Origin: Amanita rubescens
Lineage: Eukaryota > Basidiomycota > Agaricomycetes > Agaricales > Amanitaceae
DNA: 64,000 nucleotides
Direction of reading: 5' to 3'
Assembly: GCA_015039365.1 (NCBI GenBank)
Contig: WION01000043.1
Location: 186,001 to 250,000 of the forward strand
The notes below the pieces were generated by a model. It had not been told where the DNA came from and ran no database searches. It saw only the letters and a program-made list of their open reading frames with translations. Position 1 is the first letter of the stretch, and each line of letters begins with the position of its first letter. This document shows, one piece after another, positions 1 to 11,327 of the stretch. The position numbers and the translations under genes were made by a program.

Positions 1-721
1 ATCCGCCAAGCGCTCTTCATCGCCCCGTGTTCCCACATCTTCCACTACAAGTGCATCAAACCGCTTCTCGAAGCCCATCACCCCGGCTTTTCTTGTTCCC
101 TCCGTCGGACGTACGCAGACCTCGAGGCAGACATCGGAGTAGAACCAACCGTTTGACGTGGGTGTCGACGCGGATGCGGATACAGACGTCGAAATCGACG
201 ACGTTCCCTTCAGCGCGGCTAACAACAATGAATCAGACGCGGCCAACCAATCAGACAACGCAGGGCTCGCTACCAACTCCCTCGCGCCACTGACTCCGCT
301 CAACACCGGGAAGACGCAGAGATGAGCGACGGCTCATTTAACGCGGCACCACCACCTTTATCTCGGCCCGCTCTAACCCCACTACCACCTATACCCGTTA
401 CCTCCGGCCGCCTCCTTCCGATAAAGGAACGAGAGCGGTTCCATCTGTCCGTTGATAGGGACCGCGAAGCGGGTGGAGAGATGGAAATCGAGCCTGACTC
501 TGTCGGACAGTTGTCTTTGTCTTCTCGACGGGCCCGAGGAGCAGGAGCAGGAGAGGATGAGCCTCAAATGCGAGAGAACGTGCGAGGTATCTTTCGGCTT
601 TGTTGTCCGGCGGCGGCGGTGGTGGTGGGGCATGTACGGATGACGAAGGGATATCGGGTATGGGTAATGGTAATCGGGTGGATGAAGTTGACGAAGTTGA
701 GATGGGGGATGCGATAGAGTG
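1..721 (+). pseudogene. 3' remnant of a RING-type E3 ligase (Dma1/CHFR-like), degenerate
   Basis: Frame 1 is open from the window edge to about 150 and reads a RING tail: a Cys-Ser-His-x-Phe-His core, then PLLEAHHPGF and a Tyr-Ala-Asp-Leu-Glu-Ala-Asp end. This order is familiar from fungal FHA-RING ubiquitin ligases of the Dma1/CHFR group. The last zinc-ligand pair, normally CPxC, reads CSLR here, so one zinc site should be lost. After the RING the frame stops (TGA near 150). Acidic, Asn/Ser-rich coding-like sequence then continues in other frames (about 151-318, 322-717 and 655-721, ending ...EVEMGDAIE-stop). I read this as a frameshifted gene end, though unrecognised introns could explain part of it. 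The FHA domain would lie left of the window. Family assignment is from remembered motif order; moderate confidence. Confidence 0.5.
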
Positions 722-1153
722 AGTTTCGTCCGTTTCACGGCCTTTCTTTCGAAACTACCCTATCACTCCCTTTTTCTTGTCGACATTTCACTTCTTTCAA
801 AGTCAACCTCCTCGTCACTTGCTTACATGCACCTTCCTCAAGTTATACCATATACTGCCAAGGTATACTCTCCGTGACAGATATGACTGGCCCGGAAGAA
901 GATTCAGCAATGGATGAAGAACAATGACCGCGTTGGTATTACTGTAGGTATCGCATGGTACCAGCTTGACCATTGACGTCGTTATTTAAAGTAAGCAATG
1001 GTCCGAAATAAGCGAGGCCTATCGGGCCAGGATCTCATTATGAAACCGTTGTCCGCTAATATTATAGCTGATTACTCCCATGATAGAACAGGTATCTAAC
1101 GACACGCTCGGATATACTGATGTCTCCGGTTCCAACACACCAACTATTCATCA
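722..1153. other. Intergenic, no gene seen
   Basis: Spacer between the RING remnant and the 3' end of the minus-strand lectin gene. A short open stretch at 882-926 (MTGPEED... to TGA) could be leftover coding sequence of the RING gene. Nothing else is recognisable. Confidence 0.5.
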
Positions 1154-1803
1154 CTAAACTAAGTTCCAGACCTGATTCAGGGCTCCGTTGCAAGCACTCG
1201 TTTTTACCTGTATATTGCTAGTGCCGGGATTAGGAACCTCGAGGCATAGGTCTAATATTGAATAATTATAATTTCAGTAATAGTCAACAAATGCAGGAGC
1301 GAAACAAACTGGTATTGTTGGCAAGTGTAAGCAATCCATCGTCAGTGAAGATCCACTGTTGCCAATAGTTCTGATTACACTCCCAGAGAACAACTGGGCT
1401 AGCTTCGTCGACTGGCATGAGGAACACGATTAGCCCATAGCTCAACTCTTTTCAGCGTTAACGTGACTCACCGGTTTTTGCATCAACGCAAAAAGTGATT
1501 GCTAGACCCGGGTCCGCCAGTTTGACTTCGGTGAGGCCGGAGAAGATTTCCCATTGCTGACTTGTACTATTGTCACAGTCGTTACTGTGGATTTAAGTAA
1601 GAGGTAAGGAAAAACATAAGATTGCGTGACAAAACATACGTTACAATGTGAGTACCGTCGACGAACTTAGAGCCGCGGACTGCGAGACATTTTGATGACT
1701 GTGCGGAACTGATTGAGGCGACAGGTGCTTGTGCAAAGACACCATTGCAAACAAGAGCGGCAGTGAGGAGCCCGACTCGGAGGAAGGAGAAGGATTTGAA
1801 CAT
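1154..1803 (-). CDS. Secreted ricin B-type (beta-trefoil) lectin-like protein
   Basis: Four exons on the minus strand: 1803-1640, 1584-1472, 1411-1310 and 1251-1154. The introns (55, 60 and 58 nt) begin GTATGT, GTGAGT and GTTTGT and end in AG. All phases close and give 158 residues plus TAG. Residues 1-24 are a signal peptide (MFKSFSFLRVGLLTAALV, then cleavage near VFA-QA). The mature protein is one ricin-B domain with QxW repeats QQW (about 66), QQW and QVW near the C-terminus, and paired Cys in each lobe (SSKCL/NDCD, FCVD/WECN, NLCLE/SACNG). Secreted single-domain ricin-B proteins bind sugars. No catalytic domain is attached, so no toxin activity is implied. The gene looks intact; a TATAAA lies about 50 bp upstream. 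It is the best-resolved host gene in the left part. Confidence 0.85.
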
Positions 1804-1852
1804 TGTTTGAGAACAGTTGAGCTGTGCTTTGGAGTTTGATTCATGAGAGACC

Positions 1853-1858
1853 TTTATA
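1853..1858 (-). promoter_or_regulatory. TATA box of the lectin gene
   Basis: TATAAA on the minus strand, 50 bp upstream of the ATG at 1803, in a cgTATAAAgg context. Confidence 0.5.
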
Positions 1859-1859
1859 C

Positions 1860-2489
1860 GCTAGCGACGCCTGTTTATGGCGAACAAACAAGTCGAGTGA
1901 TTAATTGCTTCACGTAAAGCTCGGCAACCTGTCGTACGTTTTCGCGCTAGCAGGGCTTGATGATGATCGCTGACTGACAACTCAAACGTCCGACGTCGAA
2001 CAATCCGATCGTATCCCGGCCGGGCATTGTGACATGGGGAATGAGGGTTGCTAATCTTGTATGTATTGCGGTTGGACAATGCAACGACGTCCGATGGGAT
2101 GGAGTTCAATTACGGAACGTTCATCATTTCTCGATTACATAATACCTCACAATGTTGGCTACATACTAGACTAGTGTGCGAAAATTTACATATTACCATT
2201 GGGAAGTGAGCTAAAGAAAAGAAATATTGGCTGCCCACGTCGTTCGATAAGTAGGAGATACGTGGGGGCCGAAACCTACGTAGATTCGCTTTCTTATGAC
2301 GTGACGTAAACCAATCGAGATATTGGAGGCAGGAAGCAACGGACAAATGGTTACAAAGAGTAGCCAACTGTCACTTAAACACTAGTGCAGCCGGTGGTAC
2401 CAGAATCACGTGCAACGTCAATAATGTATTGCATTACTACTAGATTACATATTTTCATCATGTATGTCACAATACTAGTTCATCCTGCC
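1860..2489. other. Intergenic, no recognisable gene
   Basis: Only short open frames of unusual composition occur (for example minus 2109-1861 and 2367-2110). None has splice-linked partners or a recognisable domain. Confidence 0.45.
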
Positions 2490-4895
2490 TGACACTTACA
2501 TATGGTGCTGTGATCACCTTTCTGCATGAAACCCGCATATGGTGTCCTGTACACCATCTGTCTCACATTTAAATATGGTATTTGCCACCCCATCCTGGCT
2601 GATAATTTGGTATTGGTGTCGGGCCAGCACACCATTCTAGCTGACATTTAGATATAGTGTTTTAAACACTGTCCTAACTGACATTTAAGTATGGTGTCCA
2701 GCGCACCATTCTAGCTGACATTCAGATATGGTGTTTTATACACTGTCCTGACTGGTATTCAAGTATGGTGTCCAGCATACCATTCTAGCTGACATTTAGA
2801 TATGGTGGTTTAGACACTGTCCTGACTGATAATTGCATATGGTGTTTTAAACACTAACTTAATTGACATTTAAGTATGGTGTCCAGCATACCATTCTAGC
2901 TGACATTTAAATATAGTGTTTTAAACACTGTCCTAACTGACATTTAGGTATGGTGTCCAGCGCACCATTCTAGCTGACATTTAGATATGGTGTTTTATAC
3001 ACTGTCCTGACTGGTATTCAAGTATGGTGTCCAGCGTACCATTCTAGCTGACATTTAGATATAGTGGTTTAGACACTGTCCTGACTGATAATTGCATATG
3101 GTGTTTTAAACACTAACTTAATTGACATTTAAGTATGGTGTCCAGCATACCATTCTAGCTGACATTTAGATATAGTGTTTTAAACACTGTCCTAACTGAC
3201 ATTTAAGTATGGTGTCCAGCGCACCATTCTAGCTGACATTCAGATATGGTGTTTTATACACTGTCCTGACTGGTATTCAAGTATTGTGTCCAGCATACCA
3301 TTCTAGCTGACATTCAGATATGGTGTTTTATACACTGTCCTAACTGATATTCAAGTATGGTGTCCAGCATACCATTCTAGCTGACATTCAGATATGGTGT
3401 TTTATACACTGTCCTGACAGGTATTCGAGTATGGTGTCCAGAACACCATTCTAGCTGGAATTTAGATACAGTGTTTTAAACACTATCTAAACTGACATTC
3501 AGGTATGGTGTCCAACATACCATTCTAGTTGACATTCAGATATGGTGTTTTATACACTGTCCTGACAGGTATTCAAGTATGGTGTCCAGCATACCATTCT
3601 AGCTGACATTCAGATATGGTGTTTTAAACACTATCTAAACTGACATTCAGGTATGGTGTCCAACATACCATTCTAGTTGACATTCAGATATGGTGTTTTA
3701 TACACTGTCCTGACAGGTATTCGAGTATGGTGTCCAGAACACCATTCTAGCTGGAATTTAGATACAGTGTTTTAAACACTATCTAAACTGACATTCGGGT
3801 ATGGTGTCCAACATACCATTCTAGTTGACATTCAGATATGGTGTTTTATACACTGTCCTGACAGGTATTCAAGTATGGTGTCCAGAACACCATTCTAGCT
3901 GGAATTTAGATACAGTGTTTTAAGCACTATCTTAACTGACATTCAGGTATGGTGTCTAACATACCATTCTAGCTGACATTCAGATATGGTGTTTTATACA
4001 CTGTCCTGACAGGTATTCAAGTATGGTGTCCAACATACCATTCTAGCTGACATTCAGATATGGTGTTTTATACACTGTCCTGACAGGTATTCAAAGTATG
4101 GTATCCAGAACACCATTCTGGCTGGCATTTAGATACAGTGCTCTAAACACTATCTTAACTGACATTCAGGTATGGTGTCCAACATACCATTCTAGCTGAC
4201 ATTCAGATATGGTGTTTTATACACTGTCCTGACATGTATTCAAGTATGGTGTCCAGAACACCATTCTAGCTGGCATTTAGATACAGTGCTCTAAACACTA
4301 TCTTAACTGACATTCAGGTATGGTGTCCAGCATACCATTCTAGCTGACATTTGGATACAGTGTTTTATACACTGTCCTGAGTGATAATTACATATGGTCT
4401 TTTACACACTATCTTAACTGAAGTCTGACATTTGATATGGTGTTCTGAAAACTGTCCTAACTGACAAACTTTACAGTAAGTATGGTGTCCAGCATACCAT
4501 TCTAGCTGACATTTGGAAATAGTGTTTTAAACATTGTCCGGAGTGACAATTACATATGGTCTTTTACACTCTATCTTACATAACTGACATTTGAATATGG
4601 TGTTTTGAACACTGTCCTGACTGACATCCAAGTATGGTGTCCAACATACCATTCTAGCTGACATTCAGAAATGGTGTTTTATGCACTGTCCTAGCTGATA
4701 GTTGCATATGGTGTTTTAAACACTGTCCTAACTGACATTTAAGTATGGTGTCCAGCACACCATTCTAACTGCTATTTACATATGGTGTTTAAAAACCTAT
4801 CCTATACGCAGATAATTGGGAATAGTGTTATGCACCCTGGCTGATAACTGGATATAGTGTCCCTCACACCATTCTAGCTGCCATCTGGTATGGTG
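2490..4895. repeat. 74-bp tandem array (two 37-bp half units), about 32 copies
   Basis: About 2.4 kb of head-to-tail units. The full period is about 74 bp and is made of two related 37-bp halves. One half carries TATGGTGTTTTAAACAC and the next carries TATGGTGTCCAG...CATACCAT; both are followed by ..CTRACTGACATT or CTAGCTGACATT. Each half contains a dyad: GTGTTTTAAACAC is nearly palindromic, and ATGGTG..CACCAT or ATGGT..ACCAT flank a short loop. Units diverge by substitutions and 1-2 nt indels and decay at both edges. A higher-order pattern is visible around 3400-4300, where the variants GATACAGTGTTTTAAACACTATC and GGTATTCAAGTATGG recur every second or third unit, pointing to segmental re-amplification. 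The array is AT-rich and non-coding. Confidence 0.9.
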
Positions 4896-5013
4896 TTTAT
4901 TTTGGATAAATGCGACATATGGAGGTGGCTGTGTCAATATATTTGTTCTGGAGTGGCAAGCTGCGACTCGGATATATGGCAATTAAATACCCGGGGTTTT
5001 ACATGAACTCTAA

Positions 5014-6917
5014 CTAGACCGCGGCGCTCCTTGTTTCGGGGGATGGCTCATTCTCATCCTCCGAGTCTTCTAAATGAAGACGCATTCCTTTCGCACCTCG
5101 CTTCTCACGCAGCTTGTTGACCCGTTTCAGGATGCGGTCCGCCTGATCCGTGAGCATCTTCTCCTCGTGCTGGTCGGGGCTCATCTCTTTTGTGTACAAG
5201 TCATCGACCTTCAAGAATGTGTACTTCTTCCAAATCCTGTAAAAGAAAGCACGGTCCCTCGGCGTCCATCGTGGTACACATTCGGTTATACGCTCGGTTA
5301 CACCGTTATCATCTTCGACGTCGACTGTCAATTTCAAGGACTTCCAGAAATAGAAGTCCCACAACCCTGCGCTTATCGGGCAACCACAATGGAGGAAGCC
5401 CTTGTTAAGGCGGTTCCTGTGCTCGTCGGAGTTGGCGTGTCTCTTTTTCCCCACAACCATGCGAGACCGTGGCACTCCGACATTTAATGTGTCCGTCACT
5501 CCTCTCTTGTCCATTTCCTGATGATACGGGCAAAGTACGTTGCCCCGGTTTGTTTTCAGGATTTCCATTGCTAACGTTTTGAATGAAGTGGCAGCAGCAG
5601 GCGCAAGAGATTGATGTGTTCGTATTGCCGATCTCGTGGCCACTTTCAACCGTGATGTGTACGGTCTTCGAATGAAGTCGTTAACATCGGAGAGTATTTT
5701 CTCTGGATAGTGCGTTGGCCAGTAGTATGTTTCTACAATACTCAGTACTCACGTTCATCAAGTTTTTCCTCTTTTTCCTTCTTCTTGGTTCTCTTTCGAG
5801 GACCTACAAGTCTGTCAGTTGCGGTCCCACTCCAATCAACTCTCAATCTCACCTTGACCCATATGTCCTTCGTTGTCTGTAGCCTCCTCATCCTCGACCT
5901 CATGCTTCCTTTTTTTCGCATTAGGTTCACCTGGGACGTCCGACTGCACCTCTTCATCGTCCCGATCACTGTTGTTCTCGGCCACATCCGAGCGCGCCTC
6001 TTCACCGTCCCGATCACTGTTGTTCTCGGCCACATCCGAGCGCGCCTCTTCATCGTCCCGATCACTGCTCCTCTGGTCCGGCAAATAAGGGCTATCCGAG
6101 CGCGCCTCTTCACCGTTCCTCTGGTCCGGCAAATCAGAGCGTGCCTCTTCACCATTCCTCTGGTCCGGCAAATCAGGGCTATCCGAGCGCGCCTCTTCAC
6201 CGTTCCTCTGGTCCGGCAAATCAGGGCGTGTCTCCTGGCGCTGTTGAGCCTGAGGTTTGCCTGGGCCACCTGTGGCTGTGGAGCTGGAGCCACCAGTGTT
6301 CTCTGATGGACGAGCGGACGAACGAGCGGACGCGTTGTCTCCATTCACCGAGTCTCCCGTGGCGCTTGTTCCCGGTGGCTGCTTGTGTTGACCGCTGGAT
6401 ATTTTTCCCAGGTCGTTCGCTTTGACGGCTTCTTTTTGCCTTGCTTCTAACGCATCCACTTTACCCTTTGTCACTTTTGCATCAGCCTTTGCATCCTCTA
6501 ATTCTGCGACAGCAGATTTCCATTTTTCTAGTATTTGCAGATGTGTGATTAATCAAGTGGTGCGTTGTCATTTAATCTACGCACTGTTAGAGTACCCTTT
6601 CCTCTTCTTCGTTTTCAGGAGTTCGAGCCCATCAACGCATGCCTGCCTGGCCGTTACGAGGGCAGAGGCCGCTGCATGCTCGACTAGCGCCATATCAAGC
6701 TCTATAGTTACTAAAGACATTCAGGTATATCTTCTTAGTCGAACATGAATAACCCTCACCTTGATCATAGACTTCCATTGCACACGCAAACTCTCAAAAG
6801 CAGGTAGCGATGTACGGTGATACTCTCACCAATTTTGTGATACTGCGCCAGTGCCGTCATTTCCCTTGTCCGTGGAGTATCAAAAAATTTCTCTGTGATG
6901 CCACGAACCAGCCGCAT
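5014..6917 (-). CDS. Multi-exon protein of unknown function with acidic DQRNGEEARSD repeats
   Basis: Exons reconstructed on the minus strand: 6917-6830, 6792-6760, 6701-about 6596, 6527-5853, 5803-5753 and 5702-5014 (TAG). The last three exons join cleanly through GTGAGA..TAG and GTGAGT..CAG introns. The reading frame does not close neatly at the exon 3/4 junction (6596/6527), so that boundary is uncertain or carries a 1-nt lesion. The N-terminus is alpha-helical (MRLVRGITEKFFDTPRTRE, then an Ala/Glu/Lys-rich coiled coil). The middle holds at least four copies of a DLPDQRNGEEARSD(SP) motif and three of SDVAENNSDRD, followed by a nuclear-localisation-like run of basic residues. The C-terminal 229 residues include a Cys/His cluster (VLCPYH... 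and FLHCGCP). I do not recognise the family. It may be a DNA- or chromatin-associated protein, but that is a guess from composition. Confidence 0.6.
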
Positions 6918-7066
6918 ACATCATGAAGGATCGTGTAAGCCTGGTCATTCTGATGTTGATCAGAACTAAGCGCCTAGCGACCACTATCAACATCAAAATT
7001 TCGGATGCTATTTGATTAATTGGAACACAAAGGAATATTACACTTGACCCTGCCACCAGCCTGACG

Positions 7067-7072
7067 TATAAG
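7067..7072 (+). promoter_or_regulatory. TATA-like box of the viroplasmin-domain gene
   Basis: TATAAG about 45 bp upstream of the ATG at 7116. Confidence 0.4.
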
Positions 7073-7115
7073 AAGAGTCAATTAGAGGGTGGTGAGTTAC
7101 CGCAAACTCTCGCAC

Positions 7116-7996
7116 ATGACCAACATTAACACCGTAAACAAGGAAGAGGAGATCTCCTCTTCCTTGTCTGCTATCCTAGTAGGACTCGTTGCGGCCATTG
7201 ACCGGCTGTCGTTGGCCGTTGAAGGTTGGCTTTAATTCATGTTTGTAATGACTCGTCTGACGAACGGCGCAGTTCGTAATGAGAATCACGATTCCTCTCA
7301 CGAATCTCATCCCCTGGCATACGGCCGACCCTCGCAAATAATGCAAGGTCAGTTTTTGTCACGTATTCCCAAAAATTCCTGTTCACCGTCTAACAGAGCC
7401 ATCCCCTACGTCCGCGTTGCCTCAACCTCCGCCTACTGGTACCCAGGGTGTCCAGTTCCCGGTGTCTAGTGTCGAGTCTGCCACTGAAGTCGGCTCTGCC
7501 GTCTCTCCCACGATAATCCCGGCTACCCCTGCTGTCACTGTCACCGTTCCCCCTGTTCCTGTCACCCAAGGCTCGCTAGCCACTGCCGCTTCTACATTCA
7601 GCCCTCCCGGGGTTGAGCCAACCACGAATGAGGTTAACTCGCTTCCGGGACCCTCGCTCCCTAACGCATCCAACCCAGCTGCTAGCTCGGCTCCCAACGG
7701 ACTTGCCCATATTCTTACTCCTGATGAAGTTCGTGCTCAGTACAACAATACCCCAACCACAATCAGTAGAACCTGGTTTATTGTCACTCGTGGCCTTCAG
7801 CCCGGTGTATATACAAGTTGGTAAGTGTTATGTTTGAAATGTGTTTGGATATGCGGCTAACTTAGTGTTAAGGATGGAAACATCCCCATTAGTCACCGGC
7901 GTATCACACGCAGTCTACTGTAAACGTTCATCGAAGGAGGAAGCTCTTTCTGCATATGGATCTGCGTGGGCGAATGGGCATGTGACTCGGCTGTAG
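7116..7996 (+). CDS. Protein with C-terminal RNase H1 N-terminal (caulimovirus viroplasmin) domain
   Basis: Exons 7116-7224, 7273-7347, 7397-7820 and 7873-7996. Introns are 48, 49 and 52 nt (GTTGGC, GTCAGT and GTAAGT donors, all ending AG). Phases close to a 243-residue protein ending in TAG. Residues 1-36 are a helix-forming N-terminus. Residues about 60-175 are Pro/Ser/Thr/Val-rich and probably disordered. The last 55 or so residues carry a viroplasmin fold: TWFIVTRGLQPGVYTSW, then a short insertion, HAVYCKRSSKEEALSAY and AWANG. The W-x-V-x-RG-x-x-PGVY-x-SW signature is that of the hybrid-binding domain at the N-terminus of RNase H1 and in caulimovirus P6. No RNase H catalytic domain follows, so an RNA/DNA-hybrid binding role is inferred. 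Stand-alone copies with long Pro/Ser linkers occur in mushroom genomes. The gene looks intact. Confidence 0.75.
7138..7167. repeat. 30-bp perfect palindrome inside exon 1
   Basis: The 15-nt arm ACAAGGAAGAGGAGA is followed immediately by its exact reverse complement, with a BglII-type AGATCT centre. It lies in coding sequence and encodes NKEEEISSSL in the viroplasmin-domain gene. Confidence 0.85.
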
Positions 7997-8710
7997 TTCA
8001 TTCAATAATTTGCGGTAGCGTTCGTTACGGTTACTTACGTACATTCATAATTTGACGGTTGCCGCCTCTTATAAACTTTGCTGTCCCCTGCGCCTATGTT
8101 GCTGGATTGATGTGAATATGAGTGAAACTCCGAAACTGAGAGCAGTCCCATACATACACAGTCAATCGTGGCAGCTGGCTGATGGAGAGTAGGCACCGAG
8201 AGTGCTTGAAGCAAATTAGTAGAGAACGCTACATACATACATCAGGGAAAAGAGCGGTGACGACAAAGGTGGCTTGCACCGAAGGAATGAACACAGCCGA
8301 CTATACTCTCCAGACTCTTACTTGCATGTTGATACGGCAGTCTAGACTCTAGAACAACAATCGTGCTGACTATTGCATGACTGACGAAGGTCAACAAACA
8401 CTATTAGTAGTAGATCCGACTCATATGATGTAGACGAAACTGTGGATGAACAAAGTGACTATCACCATAACGGCCGTGCTCCCATTGCTGATAGACTATA
8501 GTATTGGTCAGCGCACTGATATCCTGAGATGTCGTGCGATATTGGACGTCGATCGGGTCTTGTGAGTGATAATTACTCTTCAAGTTTCAACTCGAGTTTG
8601 CAGATATTGCGAAGAGTGGATTAGGTCTGTTTTGAACGTTGGCGCGTTTACTAGTATGCGATTAATACTTTTAAATAACTTGCAACACATGAAGGTTGCG
8701 AGACACACTT
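7997..8710. other. Intergenic, no gene seen
   Basis: AT-rich spacer after the viroplasmin-domain gene. From about 8619 it holds the first copy of a segment (TTAGGTCTGT..GCGATTAATACTTTTA) that recurs at about 9391. Confidence 0.5.
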
Positions 8711-9230
8711 AGTCGATTGCTGCTAATAGGTCACAGTGATCTCCTGTCGACGTCGTAGTACTCTGTCCGAGGAGTCGGACTAACAACTATCACTGCACCG
8801 CAGCACCAGTGCGATAAACTTGAATGAGTTCATTCCAGATTTAACGGTCGCAAACTCAGATATATGACGTATGCACAGACCAAACTTTATTAGTCGATTG
8901 CCGCTAATAGGTCACAGTGATCCCCTGTCGACGTCGTAGTATAACAACTATCACCGCACCAGTGCGATAAACTCATTCCAGCTTTAACGGTCGCAAACTC
9001 CGATATGCGACGTAGTATGCACAGACCAAACTTGAACTTTATTAGTCGATTGCCGCTAATAGGTCACAGTGATCTCCTGTCGACGTTGTAGTACTCTGTC
9101 TGAGGAGTCGGACTAACAGTTATCACTACACCAGTGCGATAAACTTGAATGAGTTCATTCCAGATTTAACGGTCGCAAGACTCGGACACTCAGATATGTG
9201 ACGTATGCACAGACCAAACTTGAACTTTAT
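8711..9230. repeat. Three tandem copies of a 150-185 bp unit
   Basis: Copies start at about 8711, 8892 and 9044, each with AGTCGATTGCYGCTAATAGG, and end ..CGCAAACTCAGATATATGACG..ACAGACCAAACTT. Copy 2 lacks a stretch of about 30 nt (CTCTGTCYGAGGAGTCGGAC) present in copies 1 and 3. Confidence 0.85.
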
Positions 9231-9585
9231 ATTCTTCAACATTTCGCAATCTGATGACCATTACTTACTGTACGCCGCCGAATTCTACAATTAGCCAAAC
9301 TCTTAGAATCGTCTAACATCACTTTATCATACTACACAGAATAATGTCCAAGCAATAGTATCATTACCAATTTGTACGACTCGATGGACAGATTAGGTCT
9401 GTTGGCGTGTTTACTACGCGATTAATACTTTTACTAACCAATCGATTAAATCTATTCTTCGACAGTTCGCAATCTGATGGTTATTACTGTGTACGCACTT
9501 CTACAATTAATCAAACTCTTAGAAATCATCTAACATCACTTAAGTATATAGAATAATGTTCGAGCAATAGTATCACTATCAAGTA
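9228..9585. repeat. Imperfect direct duplication of about 150 bp
   Basis: The segment at 9228-9385 (TATTCTTCAACATTTCGCAATC..AGCAATAGTATCA) is repeated at 9450-9585. The spacer at about 9391-9445 is the second copy of the 8619 segment. The whole 8.6-9.6 kb patch is a nested duplication. Confidence 0.75.
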
Positions 9586-9750
9586 TGAATCGACGGAGAT
9601 CTTATCTTCTCCACTTGCCTTTCCCGACTACGTAATTCGCATACTTACGGTCTGCTTCTGAGTTTAACGCGGCATTGGGCAAGCCATCAGATTAAATATA
9701 GAAAGTCTTTCAAACGAATGACAAGAGTGGTTAGGGTTGCCTGATCTCGA

Positions 9751-11064
9751 CTACCCCATTTCGGTTAGCTGAGCTCGCAATTCGCGAACCTCTTTGGTCA
9801 TCTCTGCTCGCTCCGAGTCCCTTTCTTCCAGTTGAGATCGAAGAGCGCGGATCTCCTCATCAACCTCTGCTAGCTTCCGCGCCAAGTCGAGCGCTTCGTT
9901 CCGCTTGGCATGCATCAGTGCACTTGTTGACTTCTGAAAAATGTTGACCATGGCTACGGCATCTTCTTTGGCATCACGACGGAAACTTGCCGACGCGAAA
10001 TGTGCTGCAGCTGACCCTGAATTACTGTGTTGACACGTCAATAGTAGCCAGCTGCCTGTCTCATTTGCAAAACGTTCGCACTGTTCAGTAATAAGTATCT
10101 CACTAGTCACGGCTAAATTTGACGTACTCGTGTAATAATATTTTTGATTTCACGGTGAAACCTCCTTGTAACGCGGCTCCTATCCAATATGCGTGGGCGC
10201 AATGGGGCAGTGCGACGGATCGCTGTATCAATCACGATCAGCAAAAGATTTCGAGTCGAGTTGGGACCTCACTCCACTTCATATTCCCGCGCATGGCACC
10301 TTCTACAATACCAAAAGCGGGATTCTTGGCGGTTACCCGAACACGGGATGGAGTATTTGGCTGGGAACTGGCTGGCGTGATGGGATCCGAACCCAGGACA
10401 CTGGTAAGCTACAAAGAGATGCTCAGTCGTTGAACGGTGTTACATAATGATTGTCGTACCTGGTCATTAGCGTCATCAGATTCAGATTCAGAATCTTCAC
10501 CATCACTATTGGCTTGTTGCGATGAGTAATGGTCAGTCCCGTCCCGCTGCGATCCAGTAGCCAGCTGCTCCATCGGGCTATGCAACTGCTGCTCCTGCGG
10601 CATGTTTCCAAGATGGTGCTGAATAGCATCGTGCAACGTTAAGAGCTGCTGAATGCTACCGGGCACCTGATGAACATGATCAACCTCCGCAGCCGGGTTG
10701 CCTGATGTAAACGCCATTGATGGATCGCTTAAGGTAGGAAGTGCAGCCGTAAGGGTATTGCCTAATAAAGGACTTGGCGGGGGGTCGCTTAATGAGGGAT
10801 GTGCCGGTTGGGGTGCGCTGGCGCCCAAAGTAGTACCAGCCGAGTCGGAAGGCGAGTCAGACGGGATAGAAGTTGTCATACTGTGCATTGCTTTTTGCTG
10901 GTAGCAGAATGTTATCCCCGACATTAAAATTAAAATAAGATTCTCACCAAGGCTGCTCTTCCTGCTGCGCTATGCTGACATTTACTTTGAAGCGGGGATC
11001 CAGGGCATTTTCTACAGTGGCGGGGGCGACGTTGCTTCTTTGGTGACGCACGTCCACCTGCCAT
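9751..11064 (-). CDS. Cys-motif and coiled-coil protein of unknown function
   Basis: Five exons on the minus strand: 11064-10948, 10897-10460, 10408-10268, 10222-10162 and 10112-9751. The introns begin GTGAGA, GTACGA, GTCCCA and GTTTCA and end in AG. All phases agree and give 372 residues. The N-terminus has a compact Cys cluster (RHCRKCPGSPLQSKCQHS) in a basic context, which could bind zinc or nucleic acid. The middle is Ser/Pro/Gln-rich with an acidic Ser/Asp/Glu tract (DGEDSESESDD). The C-terminal 60 residues are a strong heptad coiled coil (LARKLAEVDEEIRALRSQL and on). A further GTGAGT..CAG intron lies in the 5' leader and a TATATATA run sits at about 11170. I do not recognise a named family. 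The intact five-exon structure argues that it is a real gene. Confidence 0.7.
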
Positions 11065-11327
11065 ACTGAAGTCTGAAGAAGGTATCAGTTGGCATATAAT
11101 ATTGTCATAAAGACGACTCACCTATATCAGCAAGACGGCACGACTGGCGCAGTGGAGTGATGAGCGCTTAACTATATATATTGTCCTGCATATTTTTAAC
11201 CCACGACGAAAAAAACCGTGATCACAATATACCGTTAGTTATAAAAAATAAAAAATAAAAAATAATAAAGGGGGGAGGCAAAAGACATATTGCACTACGC
11301 CAATTTGGTACCCACGCGCTGATCGAA
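11065..11327. other. Divergent promoter region
   Basis: Shared upstream region of the minus-strand coiled-coil gene and the plus-strand KDZ-associated gene. It contains TATATATA near 11170 and an A-rich AATAAAAAATAAAAAATAAT tract at about 11240-11265. Confidence 0.4.

Noticed and set aside
1154..1803. Ricin-like toxin
   Set aside because: Only the sugar-binding beta-trefoil domain is present; no catalytic A-chain-like domain is attached.
2490..4895. CRISPR-like array
   Set aside because: Eukaryotic context, no unique spacers and no cas genes. The whole 74-bp unit is repeated, so it is a minisatellite.
5742..6344. Arg-rich alternative frame over the 5014-6917 gene
   Set aside because: It is the shifted frame of the DQRNGEEARSD repeats; only its last 16 or so codons are real, as exon 5 of the spliced gene.
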